This document shows, piece after piece, positions 1 through 8,824 of a DNA stretch of 64,000 bases. Origin of the DNA: Natronosalvus caseinilyticus (GTDB lineage: Archaea > Halobacteriota > Halobacteria > Halobacteriales > Natrialbaceae). Position 1 is the first letter of the stretch, and each line of letters begins with the position of its first letter. The position numbers and the translations under genes were made by a program. The stretch is from NCBI RefSeq assembly GCF_017357105.1, contig NZ_CP071596.1:3286001-3350000 (forward strand). Direction: 5' to 3'. A model generated the notes under the pieces. The model saw only the letters and a list, made by a program, of their open reading frames with translations, had not been told where the DNA came from and did no database searches.

Positions 1-325
1 CCTTCGACCGCAACTCTTCGGCCTTCTCGCGGACGTTCAGCAGGACGAGCGTTCGTCGACCGCGCATCGCCGCGAAGAGCAGCGTCACGAACGCGGGCCG
101 GGTCGTCAGGACGACGCCGAGTCGATCACCTGACGTGCCTGGCGGTCGCTCGAGGAGGGCGTCCACGGCTCGGTCGAGGTCCCCGTAGCTGTATCGAGTG
201 CCCTCGTCGGCGTCGATCAACGCTGTCCGCTCGGGCGTCGTCGCCGTTCGCCGTGCGAGGAGGTCTTCGGTCGCCCACTCGAGTCCCGCCGGGTCGCCTG
301 CACCCGCTGAGCCACCTGCGCCCAT
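1..325 (-). CDS. menE: O-succinylbenzoate--CoA ligase, N-terminal part (partial at left edge)
   Basis: MenE activates o-succinylbenzoate with ATP and CoA in menaquinone synthesis. Only the first 108 codons are in the window and the frame stays open to base 1. The visible part matches the N-terminal region of acyl-adenylating enzymes: an ER(T)AL..D(A)..TR(Y)SY.(D)L stretch near residues 33-50, followed by a hydrophobic VLLTTRPAFVTLLFAAMRG-type segment. The ATG at 325 overlaps the menC stop (ATGA), so translation is probably coupled. The assignment rests largely on position after menC. The nucleotide-binding and catalytic motifs lie outside the window. Confidence 0.8.
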   Translation of the reverse strand, partial: MGAGGSAGAGDPAGLEWATEDLLARRTATTPERTALIDADEGTRYSYGDLDRAVDALLERPPGTSGDRLGVVLTTRPAFVTLLFAAMRGRRTLVLLNVREKAEELRSK

Positions 326-1368
326 CACGTCGCCCCCCACACGTCGTCGATGCCGAGCCCCTTCGCCTGCGGGACGACGGCGGCACCCTTCTCGAAGAGC
401 ACGGGGTCGCGACCGAGATCCGTCTGCAGCAACTCGCCCGTTGCCAGGCCACAGGGCGGGACGTCGGGAACCGCAGCCGCGAGGTGAACCGCTGCCGTCC
501 GCGCCACGACGCCGTCGATGGTCGTCGTCACCAGGCTCTCGAGGCCGAGTTCGCCGGTCCAGGTGACGACCTCTCGAGCGACGTCCAGGCCGCCGAGGGC
601 CATCGGTTTCAGGATCAGCACGTCGGCGGCACTCGCCTCGCAGATCGCGTCGACGCCGTGCTCGAGCAGGCCCTCGTCCAGGGCGATCTTCGGACCGCGG
701 CCGCGGAGGTCGGCGTGTCCCTCGAGCGCCCCGGCTGGCAGCGGTTGTTCGACGATCGAGACGTCCGCGTCGTCGAGTCCGCAGATGGCCTCGACGGCCT
801 CGTCGAACGTCCACGACCCGTTCGCGTCGACCCGCAACTCGACGTCGTCACCGACGGCCTCCCGGACGCGCTCGACGCGCGTTACGTCCTCGTCGACTGA
901 GCGCCGGCCGACCTTGAGTTTGCACGAGCGAAATCCGCGGTCGACGGCGTCGCGTGCGGCCGCCGCGGTCGCGTCCGCGTCGTCGTCGCCGACGGTCGAA
1001 TTGACCGGAACCCTGGCGACTCGAGAGCCGTCGCCGAGATACTGGTAGAGCGGGCGCGCCCCGCGGGTCGCGTAGCAGTCGGAAATCGCCAGCGAGACGC
1101 CGTGTCTGGCCGCCGCCGTGTCCTCGACCGCGTCGAGGGCAGCGCCCGACCCGTCGTCGGCGGCGTCGACGGCTTCCTCGAGCGCACGTTCGCAGTCCTC
1201 GAGGGATTCGGTCCAGCCCGGAAGCGGGGTCGCCTCGCCGATGCCGACGACCCCCTGGAACTCGGCGCGGATCAGGAACCCCTCGCGGGTCGTGATCGTC
1301 GCGTCGCCCGACTCGAAGGGCTCCTCGAGTTCGAGTTCGAAGGGGCGAAACCGGAGGTCGAGGCCCAT
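325..1368 (-). CDS. menC: o-succinylbenzoate synthase
   Basis: 347 aa enolase-superfamily enzyme that dehydrates SHCHC to o-succinylbenzoate in menaquinone synthesis. The catalytic set is visible: KLK at 150-152, Asp181 in DAN, Glu207 in VEQP, Asp231 in LDE and Lys254 in LKP. The N-terminal capping domain fills roughly residues 1-110. The ATG at 1368 overlaps the menA stop and the stop overlaps the menE ATG, so the gene sits inside a tightly coupled menA-menC-menE unit. Dipeptide epimerases share the fold, but the context favours MenC. Confidence 0.93.
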   Translation of the reverse strand: MGLDLRFRPFELELEEPFESGDATITTREGFLIRAEFQGVVGIGEATPLPGWTESLEDCERALEEAVDAADDGSGAALDAVEDTAAARHGVSLAISDCYATRGARPLYQYLGDGSRVARVPVNSTVGDDDADATAAAARDAVDRGFRSCKLKVGRRSVDEDVTRVERVREAVGDDVELRVDANGSWTFDEAVEAICGLDDADVSIVEQPLPAGALEGHADLRGRGPKIALDEGLLEHGVDAICEASAADVLILKPMALGGLDVAREVVTWTGELGLESLVTTTIDGVVARTAAVHLAAAVPDVPPCGLATGELLQTDLGRDPVLFEKGAAVVPQAKGLGIDDVWGAT

Positions 1369-2336
1369 CAGAGCCCCACCCCGGTTCCGACCACGGGTCC
1401 GGCCTCGAGGGCGATGCCGACCGCGAACAGGAGCGCGTGGCCCGCCAGCAGTTTCCCGGTCTGCTCGAGGGCCGGGTTCAGCGCCTCGCCGTCGGTTCTG
1501 GTCCAGACCGTGCGGATGACCGCGAGCGCGTACGGGGCGGTGAGGAGCGGCAAGAGGACCGAGCCGGAGAACCCCCAGCCGAGCCAGAACCAGAGCGGGA
1601 CGACGTACGCGAGGGAAACGAGCGCCGCGAACTCGAGGCGACTGAACCGGTAGCCCAGTCGCACGGCCAGCGTGCGCTTGCCCGTCTCGGCGTCGGTCTC
1701 GAGGTCGCGGACGTTGTTGACGACGAGAATCGCCGTCGAGAGGCCGGCGATGGGGAGGCTCGCCACGAACGCCTCGAGTGGCATCGTCCCTGTCGGAATC
1801 GTCGTGATCAGGGGCTCGATGTGGGCGGCCGCCTGGACGTAGAAGGTGCCGACGACGGCGACGACGCCGAAGAAGACGAAGACGAAGAGGTCTCCGAGGC
1901 CGTGGTAGCCGAGGGGATAGGGGCCGCCGGTGTACGCCCAGCCACAGAAGACGCTCACCAGGCCGATGACGAGGATCGGGAGGCCGCCGACGTAGACGAG
2001 GTAGACGCCCGAGAGAATGGCCGCGGCGAAGGCGACGAGCGTCGCGAATTTGACCGCTCCGGCGTCGATCAGCCCCGACTGGGTGACTCGGGTGAACCCC
2101 TCGCGATCGTCCGTGTCGGCACCCTTTACGGCGTCGTAATAGTCGTTGGCGAAGTTCGTTCCGATCTGGATCAACGCGGCCCCGACGAAGGCCATCAGCG
2201 CGGGGAGCGCCGCGAACACGCCCTCGGAAACGGCGAGACCCGTTCCCACGAGCACTGGCGCGGCGGCCGCCGGCAGCGTCTGGGGACGAGCGGCCATCAC
2301 CCAGGCCTTCGTTCGAGACACCTCTGCCGTACTCAT
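1368..2336 (-). CDS. menA: 1,4-dihydroxy-2-naphthoate polyprenyltransferase
   Basis: 322 aa UbiA-family membrane prenyltransferase that attaches the polyprenyl chain to dihydroxynaphthoate. The first Asp-rich motif, NFANDYYD, is at residues 61-68. A second metal-site motif, NNVRDLETD, is near residue 206. About eight to nine hydrophobic helices follow one another. The N-terminus ([14 protein letters not shown]) is typical of MenA. A 114 bp gap to thiE upstream may hold its own promoter. The stop overlaps the menC start. Confidence 0.94.
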   Translation of the reverse strand: MSTAEVSRTKAWVMAARPQTLPAAAAPVLVGTGLAVSEGVFAALPALMAFVGAALIQIGTNFANDYYDAVKGADTDDREGFTRVTQSGLIDAGAVKFATLVAFAAAILSGVYLVYVGGLPILVIGLVSVFCGWAYTGGPYPLGYHGLGDLFVFVFFGVVAVVGTFYVQAAAHIEPLITTIPTGTMPLEAFVASLPIAGLSTAILVVNNVRDLETDAETGKRTLAVRLGYRFSRLEFAALVSLAYVVPLWFWLGWGFSGSVLLPLLTAPYALAVIRTVWTRTDGEALNPALEQTGKLLAGHALLFAVGIALEAGPVVGTGVGL

Positions 2337-2450
2337 TGTTCGAACGTGCCACTCGAGAGAGTGTTAACGTTGGCATTGCGGCCGCGGTGGCGCCTTTCGG
2401 TGGCTGTCAGTGATGGCCCGCGGTCTCGACAGCGACGGCATACGGTCCCA

Positions 2451-3101
2451 TCAACGCCGAACTGCCGCCGCCAGTCGCTCGCTCGCCGCTTTCGGATCGT
2501 CGGCGGCCGTGATCTCGCTGATCACCGCGACGCCGACCGCACCGGCCTCGACGACGGGACTCGCGTTCTCAGCGGTGATCCCGCCGATGCCGATCACGGG
2601 GATCGAGACGGCGTCGACGACGCTGGCGATTCGCGCCGGCCCGACGCCCGATTCGTCGGGGTCGACGTCCTTCGAGGACGTGGCGTAGACGGCGCCGACG
2701 CCCAGGTAGTCCGCGCCGTCGGCTTCCGCCCGCTTCGCGTCGGCGACCGTTGAGGCCGAACAGCCGACGACCGCGTCGGGACCCAGGATGTCTCGAGCGA
2801 CCGCCACTGGGAGGTCGGACTGACCGACGTGGACGCCGTCGGCGTCGATCGCCAGCGCGAGGTCGATTCGATCGTTGACGATCAAGGGGACGTCCGCGTC
2901 CGCTGTTCGCTCGCGGAGTTCGAGCCCGAGTTCGTACCGACGGCGGGCACTCGCGCCCTTCTCCCTGAGCTGAATCACGTCCACGCCGCCCTCGAGTGCC
3001 GCGTCGACGACCTCGAGGGTCGATCTCCCGGCCGAGACCGACTCCTGGGTGACGAGGTAGGTGCGCCACTCGCCGGGATCCGTTGCGCTCGAGTCAATCA
3101 T
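2451..3101 (-). CDS. thiE: Thiamine-phosphate synthase
   Basis: 216 aa TIM-barrel enzyme that couples HMP-PP with thiazole phosphate to make thiamine phosphate. Visible family motifs are YLVTQ at the N-terminus, VIQLREK near residue 39, LIVNDRIDLALAIDADGVHVGQ around 74-96, and the C-terminal GIGGIT plus GVAVIS phosphate-binding loops. Length is normal for a single-domain ThiE. It lies between menB and menA in the same direction. The link is probably positional, although MenD is itself thiamine-diphosphate dependent. Confidence 0.95.
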   Translation of the reverse strand: MIDSSATDPGEWRTYLVTQESVSAGRSTLEVVDAALEGGVDVIQLREKGASARRRYELGLELRERTADADVPLIVNDRIDLALAIDADGVHVGQSDLPVAVARDILGPDAVVGCSASTVADAKRAEADGADYLGVGAVYATSSKDVDPDESGVGPARIASVVDAVSIPVIGIGGITAENASPVVEAGAVGVAVISEITAADDPKAASERLAAAVRR

Positions 3102-3115
3102 CGTCGCTCTCGGGC

Positions 3116-3155
3116 TAGTAGTGCCACAGGTACTGTTAGTAGTGCCACGGATACT
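3116..3155 (-). repeat. 21-bp-period tandem repeat duplicating the menB C-terminal codons and stop
   Basis: Two 19 bp copies, 3116-3134 and 3137-3155, differ at two positions. Read on the minus strand they give YPWHY-stop, then QYLWHY-stop in the same frame. The menB tail and its stop are therefore duplicated directly behind the gene. Confidence 0.8.
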
Positions 3156-4023
3156 CCGAGAAGTCCGGTTCTCGCCCCTCGTTGAAGGCGTCTCGGCCCT
3201 CCTTGGCCTCGTCGGTCATGTAGCCCAGTCTCGTCGCTTCGCCGGCGAACACCTGCTGCCCCACGAAGCCGTCGTCGGCCATGTTGAACGCGTACTTGAG
3301 CATCCGCATCGCGTTCGGGCTCTTGGCGTTGATTTCGGCGGCCCACTCGAGGGCGGTCTCCTCGAGGTCCTCGTGGGGGACGGTCTCGTTCACCATCCCC
3401 ATCTCCGCGGCCTCCTCGGCGGAGTAGGTTTTCCCGAGGAAGAACACCTCGCGGGCCTTCTTCTGGCCGATCTGGCGGGCAAGATAGGCGGAGCCGAAGC
3501 CGGCGTCGTAGCTCCCCACGTCGGGATCGGTCTGGAGGAACTTCGCGTGCTCCTCACTCGCGAGCGTGAGGTCACAGACGACGTGCAGGGAGTGGCCGCC
3601 GCCGACGGCCCAGCCCGGAACGACGCAGACGACGATTTTCGGAATGTGGCGGATCAGGCGCTGGACCTCGAGGATGTGCAGTCGACCCTGTTCGGACGCG
3701 CGCGTTTCGTCGCCCTCGTACTCGTAGCCAGCGTCGCCGCGAATCGACTGGTCGCCGCCCGAACAGAAGGCCCAGCCGCCGTCTTTGGGCGAGGGCCCGT
3801 TTCCCGTCAGCAGGACGCACCCGACGTCGGTCTGGCGCTTGGCGTGGTCCAGGACGTCGTACAGTTCGTCGACGGTCCCGGGCCGGAAGGCGTTGCGCAC
3901 TTCGGGGCGGTCGAACGCGATGCGGACGGTCCCCGACTCGAGCGACCGGTGGTACGTGATATCGCGGAAGTCGAACCCCTCGACCGGCTCCCACCGGTCG
4001 GGGTCGAACGTTTCCGAAACCAT
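3136..4023 (-). CDS. menB: 1,4-dihydroxy-2-naphthoyl-CoA synthase
   Basis: 295 aa crotonase-fold enzyme that cyclises o-succinylbenzoyl-CoA. Motifs include FCSGGDQ, the oxyanion-hole segment PGWAVGGGHSLH, and QTDPDVGSYDAGFGSAYLAR. The Asp in TDPDVG sits where bicarbonate-dependent MenBs carry Gly, so this looks like the bicarbonate-independent type (inference from known family classes). The start was set at MVSETFDP (4023). An in-frame upstream ATG at 4146 would add a basic tail not expected in a haloarchaeal protein. The 3' end is followed by a 21 bp in-frame near-copy of its last codons and stop. Confidence 0.95.
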   Translation of the reverse strand: MVSETFDPDRWEPVEGFDFRDITYHRSLESGTVRIAFDRPEVRNAFRPGTVDELYDVLDHAKRQTDVGCVLLTGNGPSPKDGGWAFCSGGDQSIRGDAGYEYEGDETRASEQGRLHILEVQRLIRHIPKIVVCVVPGWAVGGGHSLHVVCDLTLASEEHAKFLQTDPDVGSYDAGFGSAYLARQIGQKKAREVFFLGKTYSAEEAAEMGMVNETVPHEDLEETALEWAAEINAKSPNAMRMLKYAFNMADDGFVGQQVFAGEATRLGYMTDEAKEGRDAFNEGREPDFSEYPWHY

Positions 4024-4120
4024 GGTTCGACGTGGGTTCGAGGTCGTGAAATAGGTTCTCGTCTCCCGCTGCTCTCGTTCCCGTGTACGGATTCGCTCCC
4101 CGACGGACCGTTGCGCTCGA

Positions 4121-5359
4121 TCAATCGACCTCGAGATCGAGATCATCCATGAAGACGAGTTCGCCGGACCGCTCGAGCCACTCGACGCCCAGCTTGACCG
4201 TCGGCGGGACGAGCGCCGTGGTGAAAATCGCCGTGAAGACCAGAATGGAGAAGAGCTCCTCGCCGATGACGCCCGCGGAGAGCGCGATCGAGACGATGAC
4301 GATCTCGACGGTGCCGCGGCCGTTCATCCCGAACCCGATGACGAGGCCCTCCCTCGAGGTGAGTTTCGTCGGAAGGGTAAACAGCCAGCTCCCGAGAATT
4401 TTGCTGAGAAATGCGCTCGCGACGATGAGCGCGAGGAGTCCCAGGCTGTCGGTGAACACGTCGAGCGTGAGGTCGAACGCGATGGTGACGAAGAAAATCG
4501 GCGCGAACAGCCCCATCGCCAGGTCGTACATCACGTCGTACATGTGCTCGTAGATGTCCGGCTCGAGCTGTGCCTGGCGAAGGAACAGTCCGGCGATGAA
4601 TCCGCCGATGATCATGTGGAGTTCGACGAGCGCTGCGAAGAACGCAAAGATGAGGGCGACGATGAGCGCGACGGTGAACGCGGACGTCTTGTCGACGAAT
4701 CGGTGACGTTCCATCCAGTCTTCCATCCTGACCCAGACGTACGGCAGGAATCGGTTGCCGAAGACGAGTGCCGCCGCGAAGTACAACAGGGCCTCACCGA
4801 CGACCAATCCGAGGCCCAGCGGTGTGACGGTTCCCGTTTCGACGAAGCTCATGACACCGGTGAACACCACCATCACCCCCACGTCGGACAGCAGGGCACC
4901 GCCGAGAAGCACCCCCGCGATCCGCGTGTCGAGGATGTCGAGGTCGACGAGAATTCGGGATTTCGTGGCCAGGGAGGTTGCAGCCATCGCGATGCCGATG
5001 AAGAGCGCCTGTTCGATCGACACGCCGATGAAGACGCCGACCAGGTAGCCGAGTCCGAACGGGGCGATGAAGCCGCCGAACGCGACCATCAGCGCCTGCG
5101 GTCCGAGTTCGAACAGGTCGTTAATGTCGACCTCCATGCCGACGTAGATCATCAGCAAAAAGACGCCGAACTCGGCGAAGACGTCGAGCGTCTCGCTCGG
5201 GTGTAAGAGTCCCAGCAGTGCGGGCCCGAAGAGGATTCCCGCGAGGATCTCCCCCATCAGGGCGGGATAGCCGGCACGCTCGACGAGGAGGCCGAATATC
5301 CACGCGAGCGTGAGTACCAGCAGCAGGTTCAGGAGATCGATACCGGCGGCTTCGACCAT
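4121..5359 (-). CDS. CPA2-type cation:proton antiporter (KefB-like)
   Basis: 412 aa integral membrane protein, hydrophobic over nearly its full length with about 12-13 helices. The N-terminus (LLVERAGYPALMGEILAGILFGPALLG) and FGVFLLMIYVGMEVD match monovalent cation:proton antiporter-2 proteins. GFGMNGRGTVEIVI near the C-terminus is the family's conserved late helix. There is no C-terminal TrkA-N (RCK) domain. The gene lies between menD and menB on the same strand, 97 bp from menB and 88 bp from menD. The ion (Na+ or K+) cannot be read from sequence. A link to respiratory energetics is possible but unproven. Confidence 0.9.
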   Translation of the reverse strand: MVEAAGIDLLNLLLVLTLAWIFGLLVERAGYPALMGEILAGILFGPALLGLLHPSETLDVFAEFGVFLLMIYVGMEVDINDLFELGPQALMVAFGGFIAPFGLGYLVGVFIGVSIEQALFIGIAMAATSLATKSRILVDLDILDTRIAGVLLGGALLSDVGVMVVFTGVMSFVETGTVTPLGLGLVVGEALLYFAAALVFGNRFLPYVWVRMEDWMERHRFVDKTSAFTVALIVALIFAFFAALVELHMIIGGFIAGLFLRQAQLEPDIYEHMYDVMYDLAMGLFAPIFFVTIAFDLTLDVFTDSLGLLALIVASAFLSKILGSWLFTLPTKLTSREGLVIGFGMNGRGTVEIVIVSIALSAGVIGEELFSILVFTAIFTTALVPPTVKLGVEWLERSGELVFMDDLDLEVD

Positions 5360-5447
5360 CGATAGTCTCGAGTAATCCGCCTAGCGGCAAGAGGATTGGT
5401 AACGAGGCATATACTCGGGTCGTACCGGCAACGGTCTCAATGGACTC

Positions 5448-7274
5448 TTACTCGAGGTCGCGATTCGATACCAGGTCGCGGACCGCCTCGAGCACGCGCT
5501 CCTCGAGCGCTTCGCGCTGTCGGTGACTGGCTTCGGCGTCGAACGACACCAAGAGTAGTTGGGTGCCGGACGCGGCGAGTGACTCGCGGTAGGCGTCTTC
5601 GAATTCGACGGGATCGACGTGGCGGACGTCGAACCCGTACAGCTCCCCCAGTGAATCGAACTCGAGGCCGTGGGGTGTCCTGAACTGCTCGGTGAAGGGC
5701 GGATCGAACGACTCGATCGGGAGCTTGTGGAAGATGCCGCCACCGTCGTTGTCGAGCAGGACGATTGTCGCGTCGACGCCGCAGCGCTCGAGCGCGAGCA
5801 GACCGTTCGAGTCGTGGTAGAGCGCGAGGTCGCCGGTGACGGCCACCAGCGGATCGTCGGTCGCGCTGCCAGCTCCGAGTGCCGTGCTCACGATCCCGTC
5901 GATCCCGCTGGCTCCCCGGTTCGCGAGAACGGTGAGGTCCGCGTCTCGGGGCTCGCCAAAGCGGTCAGCGTCCCGAATCGGCATGCTGTTCGAGACGAAG
6001 ACGGTCGACGGGTCGGGCGCGTGCTCGAGCACCGTCGCGAGGATGGCCCCCTCGAAGGAGGCAGACTCGAGGCTCGATCGGGACCGGGTCGTTCTGCACA
6101 GGTCCCAGTGGTGCGCCTCGGCGGCCGCGAGCGTCTCGAGCCAGTCTCTTTCGACGCTTTTGCGCGCCGTCTCGACCTCGAGTTCGCTCGAGACGGCCTC
6201 GAAGAGGGGTGTGGGCTCGGAAACGACGAGATCGGTCGCGGTGAACGTCGCCTCGCGCCACTCGCCCGCGGGGTCGACCAGGAACTGCCGGCAGTCGGCG
6301 TCCTGCAGCGCGCATCGGAGGGGTTTCGACGTTGGAGAGGCACCGAACCGGACGACGACGTCGGGGTCCGGAACGGCCTCGACGTAGGCGTCGTAGCCGC
6401 CGTAGACGACCGGTTCGTCCTCAGCCGTCCACTCGAGGTGCGGCCCGAACCGCAGCGTCGACAACGGGTCTGCGAAGACCGGCGCGCCGACGGCTGTCGC
6501 GACCTCGACGACGGCGCTCGTTTCGGGTTCACCGATCGGCGGGTCCGCTGGCCCCGCAACGATCAGCGGCCGGGCGGCGTCTTCGAGCGCTCGAGCGATC
6601 CGTTCGGGTGCTCGCGAGTCCGCCGGTGACGTCGTTTCCCCCGCCGACACCCGAACGAACGGCCCGTCTCGACCCCGTCCAGCCAGCGTGTCCTCGAGCG
6701 CCGCCGGCACGGCGTTGGGAACCGGCGTCGGCTCGAGTGGCTTACGGAACGGGCAATTCAGGTGAACCGGGCCAGCCGGCGTCGGCGTACCCGAGGTCCG
6801 GGCGAGCGCTCGAGCGGCCGTCGTCCGCAGCGAGCGAAGTGCGCGCTCGTCGGGTTCGGGCACCGGGAGTTCGGCGTACCAGCGAACGGCGTCGCCGTAG
6901 AGCTTCACCTGATCGACCGTCTGATTCGCCCCGCTGTCGCGCAGTTCGGGCGGACGGTCGGCGGTCAGGACGAGCAACGGCACGCGGGCCTGGCTCGCTT
7001 CGATCACCGCCGGGTGAAAGTTCGCCGCGGCCGTCCCCGAAGTGCAGACGAGCGCGGTCGGTTCGCCGATTCGACGCGCGCGTCCGAGAGCGAAAAAGGC
7101 CGCCGAGCGCTCGTCGAGGTGGGAGTACGTCTCGACCTCGGGATGTTCGGCGAACGCCACCGTCAGCGGCGTCGACCGACTGCCGGGCGCGAGACAGACG
7201 GCCTCGAGGCCCCCAGCGGCCAGTTCGTCGACGAGCGTGCGAGCCCAGAGCGTCGCGCGGTTCGGTGCCGTCAT
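5448..7274 (-). CDS. menD: SEPHCHC synthase
   Basis: 608 aa thiamine-diphosphate enzyme that joins isochorismate and 2-oxoglutarate, the first committed step of the menaquinone pathway. The N-terminus has VCLAPGSRSTPLT and the catalytic-domain HLDERSAAFFALG. The C-terminal TPP-binding region reads VTGDLALYHDSNGLL with LDNDGGGIFHKLP downstream. Length agrees with the family. The start lies 4 bp after the menF stop, so the two are co-transcribed. Confidence 0.96.
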   Translation of the reverse strand: MTAPNRATLWARTLVDELAAGGLEAVCLAPGSRSTPLTVAFAEHPEVETYSHLDERSAAFFALGRARRIGEPTALVCTSGTAAANFHPAVIEASQARVPLLVLTADRPPELRDSGANQTVDQVKLYGDAVRWYAELPVPEPDERALRSLRTTAARALARTSGTPTPAGPVHLNCPFRKPLEPTPVPNAVPAALEDTLAGRGRDGPFVRVSAGETTSPADSRAPERIARALEDAARPLIVAGPADPPIGEPETSAVVEVATAVGAPVFADPLSTLRFGPHLEWTAEDEPVVYGGYDAYVEAVPDPDVVVRFGASPTSKPLRCALQDADCRQFLVDPAGEWREATFTATDLVVSEPTPLFEAVSSELEVETARKSVERDWLETLAAAEAHHWDLCRTTRSRSSLESASFEGAILATVLEHAPDPSTVFVSNSMPIRDADRFGEPRDADLTVLANRGASGIDGIVSTALGAGSATDDPLVAVTGDLALYHDSNGLLALERCGVDATIVLLDNDGGGIFHKLPIESFDPPFTEQFRTPHGLEFDSLGELYGFDVRHVDPVEFEDAYRESLAASGTQLLLVSFDAEASHRQREALEERVLEAVRDLVSNRDLE

Positions 7275-7278
7275 GAGA

Positions 7279-8631
7279 TCACTCGCGAAGTTCGTCCAGG
7301 ATCGGTCGGTACTTGAGCACGACCTCGTCCCACTCGTCGTCGGGGTCGCTGTCGGCGACGATGCCGTTGCCGGCGAACAGCGTCACCGTGTCCTCGTGAG
7401 CGACTCCCGAGCGGATGCCGACGGCGAACTCGCCGTCGCCGGCGGCGTCGAACCAGCCGATCGGTGCCGCGTACCACCCCCGGTCGAACGTCTCGACGTC
7501 GCGGATCGTCTCCCAGGCGGCTTCGGGAGGAATGCCGCCCACCGCGGGCGTCGGGTGCAGGGCCTCCACGACGTCGAGCACGTGGTGGTCTGACTCGAGC
7601 GTCGCCTCGATTGGGGTCCAGCAGTGTTGAATCGTGGCCAGCCGTTTGACCCGTCGCTTCTCGACTTCAATGTCGGCCGCGAGCGCCTCGAGCTGGCTGC
7701 GAATCGTGTCGACGACGATGCCGTGTTCCCGCCGGATCTTCTCGCTGTCGAGGAGTCGGTCGGCCAGCTCCTCGTCGGCCTCCCTGGAGTCGCCCCGGGG
7801 GGCCGACCCCGCGAGCGCCTCCGTCCGGACGTCGGCGCCGGACTTCCCGACCAGGCGCTCCGGCGGGGCGCCGAAGAACGTGCCGCTCTCGCCGTCCCGA
7901 AAGAGAAACCGGTAGCAGTTCGGGTACTGTCGGCGCAGTCGCTCGAGACAGGCTGGCACGTCGAGGGGCCCCTCGAGGTCGACCTCGAGGGCCTGGGCCA
8001 GGACGACCTTCTCGAGGACGCCGTCCGCGATGCGCTCGAGGGCCGTCTCGACGCCCTCGGTCCACTGTTCGCGCGTCGTCGTTCGTCGAGTGTCGTCGAT
8101 TCCGGGACCCGTCCCGCTCGAGCGCATCGCGGGTCCGCCCGAAAGTCGGTCGTGCCAGGACTCGAGTGCCGCCGTCGCGTCGTCGTCGCTCGTGTCGACC
8201 GTAGTGAGCCACGTTCCCTCGTCGGTTCGCGCGAGAACCACCGACGGAACGACGAACGTCGCCGCGGCGAACGACGTCCAGGGGTCGCGCGGTTCGTGGC
8301 CGTCGTGGAAGGCGAATCCGCCGAACGCTCGCGGGCGGGCGACGGCGGGGCCGTCGTGGTCGACGCCGTCGAACGCCGCCGTCGCTTGCGCCCGGATCTC
8401 GTCGAACCGATCCGGTCCGCTCGCGGTCAACCGGGCGGTCTCGCCCCAGCCGACCAGTTCGAGGCCGTCGGCCGTCGCCCACTGCGCCCGCGTTCCCTGG
8501 GCGTGCTCCAGAATCGTGCCGAACGAGACGTCGCCGATTGGACGACTTCGGCTCACCAGTCGGCCATCGGCAACGGCCGTCGTCGCCCGCCCGCTCGCGT
8601 CGACTCGTCCCTGTCCCGACGGTCGATCCAT
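7279..8631 (-). CDS. menF: Isochorismate synthase
   Basis: 450 aa chorismate-utilising enzyme that converts chorismate to isochorismate. The C-terminal chorismate-binding domain shows KVVLAQALEVDL, TFFGAPPERLV, TEALAGSAPRG, LHPTPAVGGIP and FAGNGIVADSDPDDEWDEVVLK, all characteristic of MenF/EntC. It is the first gene of the men unit and is divergent from the P-type ATPase, with 193 bp between the two starts. An isochorismate-specific rather than anthranilate or salicylate role is inferred from the menD neighbour. Confidence 0.95.
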   Translation of the reverse strand: MDRPSGQGRVDASGRATTAVADGRLVSRSRPIGDVSFGTILEHAQGTRAQWATADGLELVGWGETARLTASGPDRFDEIRAQATAAFDGVDHDGPAVARPRAFGGFAFHDGHEPRDPWTSFAAATFVVPSVVLARTDEGTWLTTVDTSDDDATAALESWHDRLSGGPAMRSSGTGPGIDDTRRTTTREQWTEGVETALERIADGVLEKVVLAQALEVDLEGPLDVPACLERLRRQYPNCYRFLFRDGESGTFFGAPPERLVGKSGADVRTEALAGSAPRGDSREADEELADRLLDSEKIRREHGIVVDTIRSQLEALAADIEVEKRRVKRLATIQHCWTPIEATLESDHHVLDVVEALHPTPAVGGIPPEAAWETIRDVETFDRGWYAAPIGWFDAAGDGEFAVGIRSGVAHEDTVTLFAGNGIVADSDPDDEWDEVVLKYRPILDELRE

Positions 8632-8824
8632 TGGCGCATTTCGGAGTGGGGGCGCCTTCAGCGTTTCGAGGTCGCTCTCTCGAGGTCCAATTTCGAACTC
8701 GTTTAACGGCTCGCGTCCCTACGGTCGCCAATGGTCTCGAGATCGGGCAGCCGACGTAGCCCCGTCGAGCGGCTCGCACGGACCCGCGAACAGGGGTGGA
8801 TCGCCGACCGCCCGGTGGTCTGCA

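Noticed and set aside
325-2376. Open frame of 683 codons spanning menA and menC on the minus strand
   Set aside because: Its first half is an arginine-rich shadow of menA in another frame; only the second half from 1368 is the real menC.
1437-2753. 438-codon frame on the plus strand opposite menA/thiE
   Set aside because: Antisense shadow typical of GC-rich haloarchaeal DNA; no recognisable protein and it conflicts with two certain genes.
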